Part shown: positions 51,218 to 59,811 of the stretch, piece after piece
Layout: the number at the start of each line of letters is the position of its first letter
Numbering within the stretch: the first letter of the stretch is position 1
Source of the DNA: Streptomyces noursei
Lineage (GTDB): Bacteria; Actinomycetota; Actinomycetes; Streptomycetales; Streptomycetaceae
Reading direction: 5' to 3'
Assembly: GCF_001646665.1 (NCBI RefSeq)
Contig: NZ_LWBU01000091.1
Location: 229,654 to 293,653, forward strand
DNA length: 64,000 bases
Notes under the pieces: generated by a model
Seen by the model: only the letters and a program-made list of their open reading frames with translations
Told to the model about the DNA's origin: nothing
Databases searched by the model: none
Made by a program: the position numbers and the translations under genes

Positions 51218-53824
51218 TCAGAGGCGCGGGTCGACCGGCTCCGACTCCAGGGCCAGCACGGCGAAGACCGCCTCGTGGACGCGCCACAGCGGTTCGCCGT
51301 CGGCGAGCCGGGCGAGGGCTTCCAGGCCGAGGGCGTACTCGCGCAGGGCGAGCGACCGCTTGTGGCCGAGGTGGCGCTCGCGCAGCCGGACCAGGTTCTC
51401 CGGACGCGTGTACTCCGGACCGTAGATGATCCGCAGGTACTCCCGGCCGCGCACCTTGATGCCCGGCTGCACCAGCCGCCCCTTGCCGTCGCGCGCCAGG
51501 GCCCGGAGCGGCTTGACGACCATGCCCTCGCCGCCCGCGCCCGTCAGCTCCAGCCACCAGTCGACACCGGCACGGACCGACGCCTCGTCGCCCGTCTCGA
51601 CGACGAGCCGGCGCGTGGCCTGGAGCAGCCCGGTCGGATCGTGCTCCACCAGCCGGTCCAGCCACGCCAGCTGCTCGTCGTGCGGGACGCCCGCCAGGAG
51701 GCGGCCCTGCGCGGCGAGGATCTGGAACGGCGCGAACCGCACGCCCGCGAGCCCGTCCGTGTCCCAGCAGTAGCGCCGGTACGCCTCGGTGAACGCCGCC
51801 GCGTCCGCCGCGCGCTCCCGCTGCCGCCCCAGCAGCCCGGCCACGTCGACGCCCCGGCCCACCGCCGCCTCCAGCGCCGCGACCGCGCCCGGGAACACCG
51901 CGCCCGAGGCGGCGCCGACCGCCGCGTACTGCGAGCGCAGCAGGCCGGACGACTTGAACGACCACGGCATCAGCTCACCGTCCAGCAGCAGCCAGTCGGC
52001 CGTGCCCGACGCGCTGCCGGAAGCGCTGGTGGAGGCGCTGTCGGAGGAACCGCCGGAAGCCGCCGGCTCGTCCCAGAGCCCGGCGGCCCCGATGGCCGCC
52101 CGCAGCCGGTCCAGGACCTGCTCCGTCATCGCCGGGTCGTCGAAGAACGGCCGCCCGGTACGCGTGTGGATGACACCCGTCGGACCGTCCGTCCCGAACC
52201 GCTCCCGCGCCGCGTCCGCGTCCCGGCACACCAGCGCCACCGCCCGCGAGCCCATGTGCTTCTCCTCGCACACGACCCGCTCGATCCCGTCGGAGCGGTA
52301 CTGCGCGAACGCCTCCGCCGGGTGCTCCAGGAAGCCGTCCTCCCTGGACGTGGCCGTGGGGGCCATCGTCGGCGGCAGGTACGCCAGCATCCGCGGGTCC
52401 ACCGCGAACCGGCTCATGACCTCCAGCGCGGCGGCCGCGTTCTCCTCGCGCACGCCGATGTTGCCCGCGTACCGCGTCTCGACGACCCGGCGCCCGTGCA
52501 CGTCCGCCAGATCGAGCGGCCGGCCCTGGTGCCCGCCGGGCGCCTCCGTGACCAGCGGCCTGACCGGCTCGTACCAGACCTTCTCGGCGGGTACGTCGAC
52601 GAGTTCGCGCTCCGGCCAGCGCAGCGCGGTCATCTTCCCGCCGAACACCGCGCCGGTGTCCAGGCAGATGGTGTTGTTGATCCATGAGGTGTTCGGCACC
52701 GGGGTGTGGCCGTACACCACCGCCGCGCGGCCCCGGTAGTCCTCAGCCCACGGGTAGCGCACCGGCAGCCCGAACTCGTCGGTCTCACCGGTGGTGTCGC
52801 CGTACAGGGCGTGCGACCGCACCCGCCCGGACGTACGGCCGTGGTACTTCTCCGGGAGCCCGGCGTGGCAGACGACGAGCCGGCCCCCGTCGAGGACGTA
52901 GTGGCTGACGAGCCCGTCGATGAACTCCCGCACCCGGGCGCGGAACTCCTCGCTCTCGCCCTCCAGCTGCTCGATCGTCTCGGCGAGCCCGTGCGTCGGC
53001 TGGACCTTGCGGCCCGCGAGCCAGCGCCCCAGCTTGTTCTCGTGGTTGCCGGGCACGCAGAGCGCGTCGCCGGACGCGACCATGCCCATGACGCGGCGCA
53101 GGACGCCGGGGCTGTCCGGGCCCCGGTCGACGAGGTCACCGACGAAGACCGCCGTACGCCCCTCGGGGTGCGTCCCGTCCACGTAACCGAGCTTGGCGAG
53201 CAGGGCCTCCAGCTCACGACTGCACCCGTGGATGTCACCGATGATGTCGAAGGGGCCGGTGAGGTGGCGCAGGTCGTTGAACCGCTTCTCCAGGACCACC
53301 TCGGCGGACTCCACCTCCGCCACGCTCCGCAGGACGTGCACCTTGCGGAAGCCCTCCCGCTCCAGACCGCGCAGCGAGCGCCGCAGCTCGCGGCGGTGGC
53401 GCTGGATGACGTGGCGGGGCAGGTGCGCCCGGTCGGGCCGGGCGGCGTTGCGCTCGGCGCACACCTCCTCGGGCAGGTCGAGGACGATCGCGATGGGCAG
53501 GACGTCGTGCTCGCGGGCCAGCCGCACCAGCTGCCGCCGGCTCTCCTGCTGGACGCTGGTCGCGTCGACGACGGTCAGCCGGCCGGCGGCCAGGCGCTTG
53601 CCGGCGATGTAGTGCAGGACGTCGAAGGCGTCACCGCTCGCGCTCTGGTCGTTCTCGTCGTCGGCGACCAGCCCCCGGCAGAAGTCCGAGGAGATGATCT
53701 CGGTCGGCTTGAAGTGCTTGCGCGCGAACGTCGACTTGCCGGAGCCGGTGGCGCCGATGAGGACGACGAGGGACAGGTCGGTGACCGGCAGCCTGCGGCT
53801 GCCCGTGGTCGCGGTCTCGGTCAT
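51218..53824 (-). CDS. pnkp: Polynucleotide kinase-phosphatase-ligase for RNA repair (Pnkp)
   Basis: An 868-residue three-domain enzyme. The 5' kinase has the P-loop GATGSGKST (24-32). The central metallophosphatase has [17 protein letters not shown] and GHTPV motifs (about 185-450). The C-terminal ligase/adenylyltransferase has [10 protein letters not shown] with the nucleophilic Lys near 521. It heals broken RNA ends such as those made by ribotoxins and seals them with Hen1. The ATG at 53824 overlaps the Hen1 stop by 4 bases. A Ser/Ala-rich insert with repeating GS/AS residues (about 605-620) is unusual. The neighbouring genes fit a conserved chromosomal location rather than the defence island. 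Confidence 0.95.
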   Translation of the reverse strand: MTETATTGSRRLPVTDLSLVVLIGATGSGKSTFARKHFKPTEIISSDFCRGLVADDENDQSASGDAFDVLHYIAGKRLAAGRLTVVDATSVQQESRRQLVRLAREHDVLPIAIVLDLPEEVCAERNAARPDRAHLPRHVIQRHRRELRRSLRGLEREGFRKVHVLRSVAEVESAEVVLEKRFNDLRHLTGPFDIIGDIHGCSRELEALLAKLGYVDGTHPEGRTAVFVGDLVDRGPDSPGVLRRVMGMVASGDALCVPGNHENKLGRWLAGRKVQPTHGLAETIEQLEGESEEFRARVREFIDGLVSHYVLDGGRLVVCHAGLPEKYHGRTSGRVRSHALYGDTTGETDEFGLPVRYPWAEDYRGRAAVVYGHTPVPNTSWINNTICLDTGAVFGGKMTALRWPERELVDVPAEKVWYEPVRPLVTEAPGGHQGRPLDLADVHGRRVVETRYAGNIGVREENAAAALEVMSRFAVDPRMLAYLPPTMAPTATSREDGFLEHPAEAFAQYRSDGIERVVCEEKHMGSRAVALVCRDADAARERFGTDGPTGVIHTRTGRPFFDDPAMTEQVLDRLRAAIGAAGLWDEPAASGGSSDSASTSASGSASGTADWLLLDGELMPWSFKSSGLLRSQYAAVGAASGAVFPGAVAALEAAVGRGVDVAGLLGRQRERAADAAAFTEAYRRYCWDTDGLAGVRFAPFQILAAQGRLLAGVPHDEQLAWLDRLVEHDPTGLLQATRRLVVETGDEASVRAGVDWWLELTGAGGEGMVVKPLRALARDGKGRLVQPGIKVRGREYLRIIYGPEYTRPENLVRLRERHLGHKRSLALREYALGLEALARLADGEPLWRVHEAVFAVLALESEPVDPRL

Positions 53825-55284
53825 GCGGCCTTCTCCTCGTCTGCGGCGGCCAGGGTGAACACGGCCATCTGCGTGGGCGGTCCGACCTCCGGGTCGTCCG
53901 GCCCGACGGGCACGAACTCCACGCCGTACCCGTGGCGCTCGCCCACCTGCCGCGCCCAGCGGCAGAACTCCTCGCGCGTCCACTCGAAGCGGTGGTCGCC
54001 GTGGCGGACGTGCCCGGCGGGCAGCGTCTCCCAGCGCACGTTGTACTCGACGTTCGGCGTCGTCACGACCACCGTCCCCGGCCGGGCCGAGCCGAACACC
54101 GCGTACTCCAGTGCCGGCAGGCGCGGCAGGTCGAGGTGCTCGACGACCTCGCTGAGCACGGCCGCGTCATAGCCCTTCAGACGCTTGTCGGTGTACGTGA
54201 GGGAGCTCTGGAGCAGGTTCACCCGGCCGGCCTGCCGCTCCCCCATACGCTCCAGCCGCAGCCGCCGCGCGGCGACGGTCAGCGCCCGTACGGACACGTC
54301 GACACCCACGACGTCGGTGAAGCGGACGTCCTTCAGCAGCGCCTGCACCAGCTGGCCCTGGCCACAGCCCAGGTCGAGCACCCTGCTCGCCCCCGCCTCG
54401 CGCAGCACCCGCAGGATCGCCTCACGGCGCTGCTCGGCGAGCGGCACCGGCCGGTCGTCCGTGTCGGTGGTCTCGTCGACGGCGTTGTCGACGTCCTCGA
54501 CGTCCAGGTCGTCGGCCTCGGCGAGCCGGACCAGTTCCAGGCGCTCCATCGCCGCACGGGTCAGGCCCCAGCGGCGCGACAGGTAGCGGCTGGTGATCAG
54601 CTTGTGCTCGGGGTGGTCGGCCAGCCAGCCCTCGCCGGCCCGCAGCAGCTTGTCGACCTCGTCGGGCGCCACCCAGTAGTGCTTGGCGTCGTCGAGGACG
54701 GGCAGCAGGACGTACAGGTGCCGCAGGGCGTCGGCGAGCCGCAGCTCCCCCTCCAGCACCAGCCGTACGTAACGCGAGTCGCCCCACTGCGGGAACCGCT
54801 CGTCCAGCACCACCGGCTCCGCGTCGACCGTCGTCCAGCCCAGCGGCCCGAAGAGCGCGCGCACCAGGTCGGCACCGCCCCGCGCGGGCAGCGCCGGGAT
54901 CTCGATCCGCAGCGGCAGCGGCTCTGCCGCCCGCTCGGGCAGGGCGGCGCAGACGCCGCGCAGCGCGCTCTTGAAGACCGTGCTCATCGCGACGGACAGC
55001 AGCGACGAGGCGGCGTACGGCCGGTCGTTGACGTACTGGGCGAGCGCCGCGTCGGGTGCGCCGCCGCGGCCCTTGCCCCGGCCGCGCCGGACCAGCGCGA
55101 CGGGGTCCACCTCCAGCAGCAGCGCCGCGGTGCAGCGCTCGGCGGACGCCTCCGGGTAGAAGACGTGCGCCGTGCCGTGCGAGGTGGAGAACGCCTGCGC
55201 CTTGTCGGGATGCTTGTGCAGCAGGAATCCGAGGTCGGTGGCGGGACGTCGCGGGCTACCGGTCGTACTGATCGTCAGGAACAC
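53821..55284 (-). CDS. hen1: 3'-terminal RNA ribose 2'-O-methyltransferase Hen1
   Basis: A 487-residue protein. The N-terminal half (about 1-245) is the Hen1_L domain that activates the Pnkp ligase. The C-terminal methyltransferase has VLDLGCGQGQLV (SAM site), the metal-binding Glu/His set in SEVVEHLDLPRL, and HRFEWTREEF with the last His. It marks repaired RNA by methylating the ribose at the cut so the same toxin cannot cut again. It is translated with Pnkp through a 4-base overlap, the standard bacterial arrangement. Confidence 0.95.
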   Translation of the reverse strand: MFLTISTTGSPRRPATDLGFLLHKHPDKAQAFSTSHGTAHVFYPEASAERCTAALLLEVDPVALVRRGRGKGRGGAPDAALAQYVNDRPYAASSLLSVAMSTVFKSALRGVCAALPERAAEPLPLRIEIPALPARGGADLVRALFGPLGWTTVDAEPVVLDERFPQWGDSRYVRLVLEGELRLADALRHLYVLLPVLDDAKHYWVAPDEVDKLLRAGEGWLADHPEHKLITSRYLSRRWGLTRAAMERLELVRLAEADDLDVEDVDNAVDETTDTDDRPVPLAEQRREAILRVLREAGASRVLDLGCGQGQLVQALLKDVRFTDVVGVDVSVRALTVAARRLRLERMGERQAGRVNLLQSSLTYTDKRLKGYDAAVLSEVVEHLDLPRLPALEYAVFGSARPGTVVVTTPNVEYNVRWETLPAGHVRHGDHRFEWTREEFCRWARQVGERHGYGVEFVPVGPDDPEVGPPTQMAVFTLAAADEEKAA

Positions 55285-55350
55285 ACGTCCGAGTATTGCC
55301 TGCCGGGCATGGCCCGACCAGCGGTTTTCCCCGCCGGTCGGGGGTCCGGT

Positions 55351-56274
55351 TCAGCCGAGCTGGGACATGACCTGGGAGGAGATCAGCTCCAGGTGGTCGA
55401 GGTCGTCCAGGTCGAGCACCTGGAGGTAGATGCGGGAGGACCCGAGCGCCCCGTACCTGCCGATCTTGTCGACGACTTCACCGGGCGAGCCGGCCAGACC
55501 GTTCGCCTTGAGTTCCTCCACCTCCCGTCCGATGGCCGCCGCGCGGCGGGCCACCTCGGTGTCGTCCTTGCCCACGCAGACGACGAGCGCGTTGGAGTAC
55601 ACCAGGTCGTCCGCCCGGCGCCCGGCCGCCTCCGCGGCCGCCCGCACCCGGCCGAACTGCCGCTCGCTGTCCTCCAGCGAGGCGAACGGGATGTTGAACT
55701 CGTCCGCGTACCGTGCCGCCAGCCGCGGGGTGCGCTTCGCCCCGTGCCCGCCGATGAGGACCGGCACCTTGGCCCGGGCGGGCTTGGGCAGCGCGGGTGA
55801 GTCGGTGAGCTGGTAGAACGTCCCGTCGTACGAGAACGTCCGCCCGGTCTCCGTGCCCCACAGGCCCGTGATGATCTCCAGTTGCTCCTCCAGGCGGGCG
55901 AACTTCTCCTCGGGGAAGGGGATGCCGTACGCCTTGTGCTCCTCCTCGAACCAGCCGGCACCGAGACCGAGTTCGACGCGCCCGCCGGACATCCGGTCGA
56001 CCTGGGCGACCTGGATGGCCAGCACCCCGGGCAGCCGGAAAGTCGCGGCGGTCATCAGGGTGCCGAGCCGGATCCGCTTGGTCTCCCGGGCGAGCCCGGC
56101 CAGGGTGATCCAGGCGTCCGTCGGCCCGGGCAGCCCGTCGCCCGACCCCATCCGCACGTAGTGGTCCGACCGGAAGAAGGCGTCGAAGCCGAGGTCCTCG
56201 GTGGCCTTGGCGACGGCCAGCAGGGTGTCGTAGTCGGCCCCTTGCTGGGGCTCGGTGAAGATTCGAAGATCCAT
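55351..56274 (-). CDS. LLM-class F420-dependent oxidoreductase
   Basis: A 307-residue luciferase-like TIM-barrel flavoenzyme. MDLRIFTEPQQGADYDTLL, GLGAGWFEEEHKAYGIPFP and PVLIGGHGAKRTPRLAARYADEFN are typical of the F420 subfamily (TIGR03560-like). The ATG at 56274 has GGAGG only 1 base away, too close for normal use, so the in-frame GTG at 56289 may be the real start and add five residues. It is a single gene, and its substrate is unknown. Confidence 0.88.
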   Translation of the reverse strand: MDLRIFTEPQQGADYDTLLAVAKATEDLGFDAFFRSDHYVRMGSGDGLPGPTDAWITLAGLARETKRIRLGTLMTAATFRLPGVLAIQVAQVDRMSGGRVELGLGAGWFEEEHKAYGIPFPEEKFARLEEQLEIITGLWGTETGRTFSYDGTFYQLTDSPALPKPARAKVPVLIGGHGAKRTPRLAARYADEFNIPFASLEDSERQFGRVRAAAEAAGRRADDLVYSNALVVCVGKDDTEVARRAAAIGREVEELKANGLAGSPGEVVDKIGRYGALGSSRIYLQVLDLDDLDHLELISSQVMSQLG

Positions 56275-56501
56275 ACCTCCATCCTGCACCGTCGGGTGAT
56301 CGTCAACCTCTCCTCACCGGCCGGGTGAACCTGGGGGAACCGGCGCCTCGGGCCGTCGCCGCCAGTGACTCCCGGCCCGCACGCGTCGTTGGCTCGGGCG
56401 GAGCCGGACCGCCCGGCCCGCGCGCCGGCGGCGGATGCCGGCGCGTCGTTCTCACGTGTCGCCCTGTCCCGTCGGGAAGGGCCCGGGCCGAGGAGGCCGC
56501 C

Positions 56502-56705
56502 ATGTCCCAGGAAGCCGTGCCCGAAGGGGCCGCACCGGAGCACCCGAAGGGCCTGCTGCGGCGGATGGAGGAGTTGATGGCGGCGCTCTCGGCCGACCTG
56601 ACCCAGCTCGACGCCGACCTGCAGTCCTCGGCCGACCGCCTCCCGTCCTGCGACCCGGTCGCCCCCGCGCCCCCCGTCCCGAGCCCCGGCCCCACCGCCC
56701 TCTGA
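56502..56705 (+). CDS. Small hypothetical protein with helical core
   Basis: A 67-residue frame with a strong GAGGAGG site 7 bases before the ATG. The centre (KGLLRRMEELMAALSADLTQ) is an amphipathic helix likely to self-associate; the tail is Pro-rich and disordered. It has no signal peptide or cysteine pair. The ribosome site and orderly composition make it more credible than neighbouring frames, but I know no family. Confidence 0.5.
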   Translation: MSQEAVPEGAAPEHPKGLLRRMEELMAALSADLTQLDADLQSSADRLPSCDPVAPAPPVPSPGPTAL

Positions 56706-56867
56706 CCCCCGCTCCCCCTGCCGCCGCCCTGTGGGGCCGTCCGGTGCGGCCGGTGCGGCCGGTGCGGCGGCGGGCGGCTCACGGTGGAGCGGGCCGCGAG
56801 GGCACGGGGGTGCGGCGCGCGGCCCGTGCCGTCCCGTCCCGGTCCCGTGGTCCCGCGTGTGCCACGG

Positions 56868-57338
56868 TCAGAAGGAGCCCGCTGCCGAGTCCGCCGGGTC
56901 GGGGGGTCTGGCGTGTTCACGGATCACGAGGCGGCGGAGCATCACGCGCACCCGGTCCCCGGCCTCGTCCGCAGCGTCGATGGCCTCGATGCACTGCCAG
57001 TACAGGCCCTCCTCGTCGGTGGCGCAGGCGACGCCGACGAGGGCGATGCCGACCTCCCCCAGCAGCGCCCCGAGGCCCAGTAATGCGCCCCGCACGTTCC
57101 CGATGCCGGAGAGCCGCAGTGCGCGTGCCGGGTGGGCCGGGCACGCACCGCCCCGGCTGCCCGTCTCGGCGAGCTCCCGCGCCTCGCCCCTCAGCTCGGC
57201 CGGTCCGGTCAGTGCCAGGTGGTTTCCGATCGCCTGTGCGAGCATCTGCGCCTGCCAGGCCTCCTCCACGATGTCCGACGCCACCCGGCTGTCCGCCAGG
57301 GTGCGCCGGCCGGTCGCGATGAGCCGCTCCGCTTCCAT
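56868..57338 (-). CDS. DUF6099 family protein
   Basis: A 156-residue helical protein conserved in Streptomyces (DUF6099): MEAERLIATGRRTLADSRVA, WQAQMLAQAIGNHLALTGP, then a GLGALLGEVGIALVGVAC small-residue helix and ALDAADEAGDRV-like end. The role is unknown. A TATATG -10-like hexamer sits about 35 bases upstream with TTCACC 18 bases before it, so it has its own promoter. The glycine/alanine-rich helix could pack against a membrane but is not a clear transmembrane segment. Confidence 0.8.
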   Translation of the reverse strand: MEAERLIATGRRTLADSRVASDIVEEAWQAQMLAQAIGNHLALTGPAELRGEARELAETGSRGGACPAHPARALRLSGIGNVRGALLGLGALLGEVGIALVGVACATDEEGLYWQCIEAIDAADEAGDRVRVMLRRLVIREHARPPDPADSAAGSF

Positions 57339-57463
57339 GTACGCCGCCCCCGTTCGTACGACTGTCCGCCCATATACTCACTACCCAGAGTGAAGGTGAA
57401 CCGACCCAAAAGCCAGGGGAATTCGGAAATCTGTGGACAGGAAGCTCAGTGTGAATAAGTCGA

Positions 57464-57844
57464 TCACTCCGTAGAGTGACGATCGGGCTCCTTCGACGCC
57501 CTGGCGGCCCGCCCCGGCGGGCGTCCGACGGGGAACCGGGCCTCGTTTCGGTCGATCTTCGCGGACAGCGCCGCCAGCGGATCGACGCCCAGCGCGCCGC
57601 AGAACTGGAGGAGATAGGCCAGGACGTCGGCCACCTCGTCCGCCACCCGGTGCGCCGTGTCCGGGTCGTCCATCACCCGGGCGGCCTCCTCGGGCGTCAA
57701 CCACTGGAAGATCTCCAGCAGTTCGGCCGCCTCCACGCTCAGCGCCGCCGCCAGGTTCTTCGGCGTGTGGTACGGCTGCCACTCCCGCGAGGCCGCGAAC
57801 TCGGCGAGCCTGCGCTGCAATCCCTGCACATCCGGTTCCGTCAC
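57464..57844 (-). CDS. MazG-like nucleotide pyrophosphohydrolase
   Basis: A 126-residue all-alpha NTP-PPase of the RS21-C6/MazG-like type: EWQPYHTPKNLAAALSVEAAELLEIFQW with the ExxE pair, and DEVADVLAYLL with the ExxD pair, together binding magnesium. It probably clears non-canonical or modified dNTPs. The GTG overlaps the AAA ATPase stop by 4 bases. A 6-bp TCACTC/GAGTGA hairpin at 57464-57479 overlaps the stop codon and may act as a weak terminator. Confidence 0.88.
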   Translation of the reverse strand: MTEPDVQGLQRRLAEFAASREWQPYHTPKNLAAALSVEAAELLEIFQWLTPEEAARVMDDPDTAHRVADEVADVLAYLLQFCGALGVDPLAALSAKIDRNEARFPVGRPPGRAARASKEPDRHSTE

Positions 57845-59007
57845 GGGTTCAGGTCTACCACCGTCACGCCGGCCCGCCCGCGGGCGGCCCTCGCTCCCGC
57901 CTCGCCGACCGTCCCCACCAGCCGGATGTGCCCGTCGGCGCAGATCTGCGCCGCCAGACCGGCCAGTTCGCGGATCTGGCGCCGGTCCAGGCCCCGGTCG
58001 AGGCCGTCGGCGAGCACGGTGAGCGTCTGCATGGCGTGGGGCACCTCGGCCGCCGGGTCCATGGCCAGCACGCCGGGGCCGGTGAGCAGCACCAGTGCGA
58101 GCGCCAGGTAGCGCAGCTCGCCCTCGCCGAGCGCGCCGACAGGCATCCCCGCTTCCGTGCCGCGCCCGAGGACCGCCCGGACCGTCCCGTCGGCGAGCTC
58201 CTCGACGTCCAGGTCCTTGACCGGGCCCGCGCAGCCCGCTCGGGCGACGGCGGCCAGCCGGGCGTGGCGGCGCGGGCAGCCGGTGCGCGTGCGGTGGAGG
58301 ACCTCGGCGAGGTTGTCGCAGCCGCGGCGCAGCCGTCCGTCGCCCGGGGCCACGGGGGCCCGCATCCGCTGCGGCTGCGGGTCGCAGGGGAACACGGACC
58401 GCAGGGCCACCACGACCTGCTCGGCGGCGGCCAGCACATGGCGCTGTCCCTCCGTCTTGCCCGCCACGCGCAGCGGCAGCAGCGCGGTGCCGAGCCGGTC
58501 GCCGGGGAGCGGGGCGCGGGTGACCGGCACCGAGCCGGCGGTGTGCCACTCGGCCTGCACGGTGCCGCGGCCGGGGTCGCGCAGCGCCGTGGTGAGCAGT
58601 GTCCGCCCGTCGCCGCCGGTCAGCCGCTCGCCGACGACCCTCAGGTCCGGCTCGGCCTGGACGGCCAGGTCGAGGCGCACGGGCCCGGCCGGGCCGTCCA
58701 CCGTGCAGCCGATCCGGAAGCCGCGCCGCCCCTCCGCGTCGGCCTCCGCGCGTACCGGTACGCAGCCGGCGGGATCGGGGAAGGCGCTGTCGAGCGTGGC
58801 GCCCGCGCCGAGCAGGGCGAGTGCTTCGTACGCCTGTAACGCGCTCGATTTGCCGGTGCCGCTCGCCCCCGCGAAGAGCGTCACCGGCGCGAGCCGGAAG
58901 GCGGCGCCGCGATGTGCCTTGAATGCGGACAGCCGCAGTTCCGTGACGGTGGGACGGGTGGGCGGGAGGGTGGGCGCCGCGGCGGGGGCGGGGCGGGTTG
59001 CGTGCAT
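57841..59007 (-). CDS. AAA ATPase, RecF/SMC-like (AAA_21)
   Basis: A 388-residue ATPase. Walker A is GASGTGKSS (about 48-56) inside LRLSAFKAHRGAAFRLAPVTLFAG. Late motifs include GALGEGELRYLALALVLL, an ABC-signature-like segment, and VLAMDPAAEVPHAM, where the Walker B acidic pair reads Asp-Pro, so hydrolysis may be weakened. Such stand-alone ATPases are frequent in Streptomyces chromosomes, and their role is unknown. It is coupled to the MazG-like protein through a GTGA overlap, an uncommon pairing. Confidence 0.82.
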   Translation of the reverse strand: MHATRPAPAAAPTLPPTRPTVTELRLSAFKAHRGAAFRLAPVTLFAGASGTGKSSALQAYEALALLGAGATLDSAFPDPAGCVPVRAEADAEGRRGFRIGCTVDGPAGPVRLDLAVQAEPDLRVVGERLTGGDGRTLLTTALRDPGRGTVQAEWHTAGSVPVTRAPLPGDRLGTALLPLRVAGKTEGQRHVLAAAEQVVVALRSVFPCDPQPQRMRAPVAPGDGRLRRGCDNLAEVLHRTRTGCPRRHARLAAVARAGCAGPVKDLDVEELADGTVRAVLGRGTEAGMPVGALGEGELRYLALALVLLTGPGVLAMDPAAEVPHAMQTLTVLADGLDRGLDRRQIRELAGLAAQICADGHIRLVGTVGEAGARAARGRAGVTVVDLNP

Positions 59008-59082
59008 GCTCGGACCGTATGAGGACGGTTTTGTGCTGAACCGTTCCGCCCGAACAGCCTTCCTACGAATGAGGGAACCCGT

Positions 59083-59481
59083 CTAGGAATGCGGAACCGC
59101 CGCGGCGGCGGCGCCCTCGACCTCCGTACCGGCCGGGGCCAGCAGGAAGACGTTCCGGTCGACGCGGTGCATCCCGCTGCCGAGACCGAAGACGACACCG
59201 CTGCTGAAGTCCAGGATCCGCTTGGCGACGTCCGCGTCGGCCGCGGTCAGGTCCAGCAGTACCGGGATCTGCGCGATCAGGTACTCGGCGACCTCCCGGG
59301 CGTCGGCGAAGACCTGCACCCGCAGGACGACCATGCGGCGCTGCTCGGCGGCCTCGTAGTCCTGGGGGATCGTGCTGTGGTCGACCCTGGACGGCCACTC
59401 GTTGCGCCCCCGCAGCGGGACGACCTGCGCCAGGCCCTCCCACTGTTCGTCGGTGACGTCGTACCTCTCGTACCTACTCAT
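59083..59481 (-). CDS. SepF-family cell division protein paralogue
   Basis: A 132-residue protein with a short N-terminal region and the SepF core: VVLRVQVFADAREVAEYLIAQIPVLLDL then AKRILDFSSGVVFGLGSGMHRVDRNVFLLAP. The usual amphipathic N-terminal membrane helix is replaced by MSRYERYDVTDEQWEGLAQV, so it may not anchor FtsZ to the membrane like the main SepF encoded in the dcw cluster. Streptomyces carries several SepF-like proteins. The ATG has a GAGGA site about 9 bases upstream. Confidence 0.88.
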   Translation of the reverse strand: MSRYERYDVTDEQWEGLAQVVPLRGRNEWPSRVDHSTIPQDYEAAEQRRMVVLRVQVFADAREVAEYLIAQIPVLLDLTAADADVAKRILDFSSGVVFGLGSGMHRVDRNVFLLAPAGTEVEGAAAAAVPHS

Positions 59482-59731
59482 ACGCCTATCCTCGCCTCCC
59501 TCACCCGTTCGGCCCAACTGCGACACGGCGCCACCTGCGCCGACCGGCCGGCCGCGGACCGGACGGGGCGCCGGGAGCACGCACCGGCGAGGTGCGCGTA
59601 CCCGATCTGACGCTCCGTCCTCTCCGGTCACGTGCAAACGAGCTGACGTGTCGTCCGAACGAGTGGGTGGCTCTCCCCAGGGCCGTCACGGTGGCCTGCC
59701 GGGTGGCCATGGGCGGCGCGGCCGCGCAGCA
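59482..59731. other. Spacer before the sugar ABC operon
   Basis: 250 bases between the SepF-like start and the ABC promoter, with no convincing gene or hairpin. With the promoter and operator region that follow, the gap to the binding-protein start is 330 bases. Confidence 0.5.
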
Positions 59732-59760
59732 TTGACAGTGCAAAACAGCCCAGCTACTTT
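59732..59760 (+). promoter_or_regulatory. Strong vegetative promoter of the ABC operon
   Basis: TTGACA (59732-59737) and TACTTT (59755-59760) are 17 bases apart, close to the Streptomyces consensus. Transcription should begin near 59767, about 45 bases before the binding-protein ATG. Confidence 0.8.
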
Positions 59761-59793
59761 CGGCCCAGGCCGAAACTGTCCAGGTTTTGACAG
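59758..59793. promoter_or_regulatory. Two inverted repeats over the ABC promoter
   Basis: TTTCGGCC-CA-GGCCGAAA (59758-59775) is a perfect 8-bp dyad covering the end of the -10 hexamer and the start point. CTGTC and GACAG (59776-59780, 59789-59793) form a second one directly downstream. The position fits repression by a LacI- or ROK-type sugar regulator, not encoded in this window. In RNA the first dyad could also form a hairpin at the 5' end. Confidence 0.7.
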
Positions 59794-59811
59794 GCCTTCC
59801 GGAGGCCCAGC

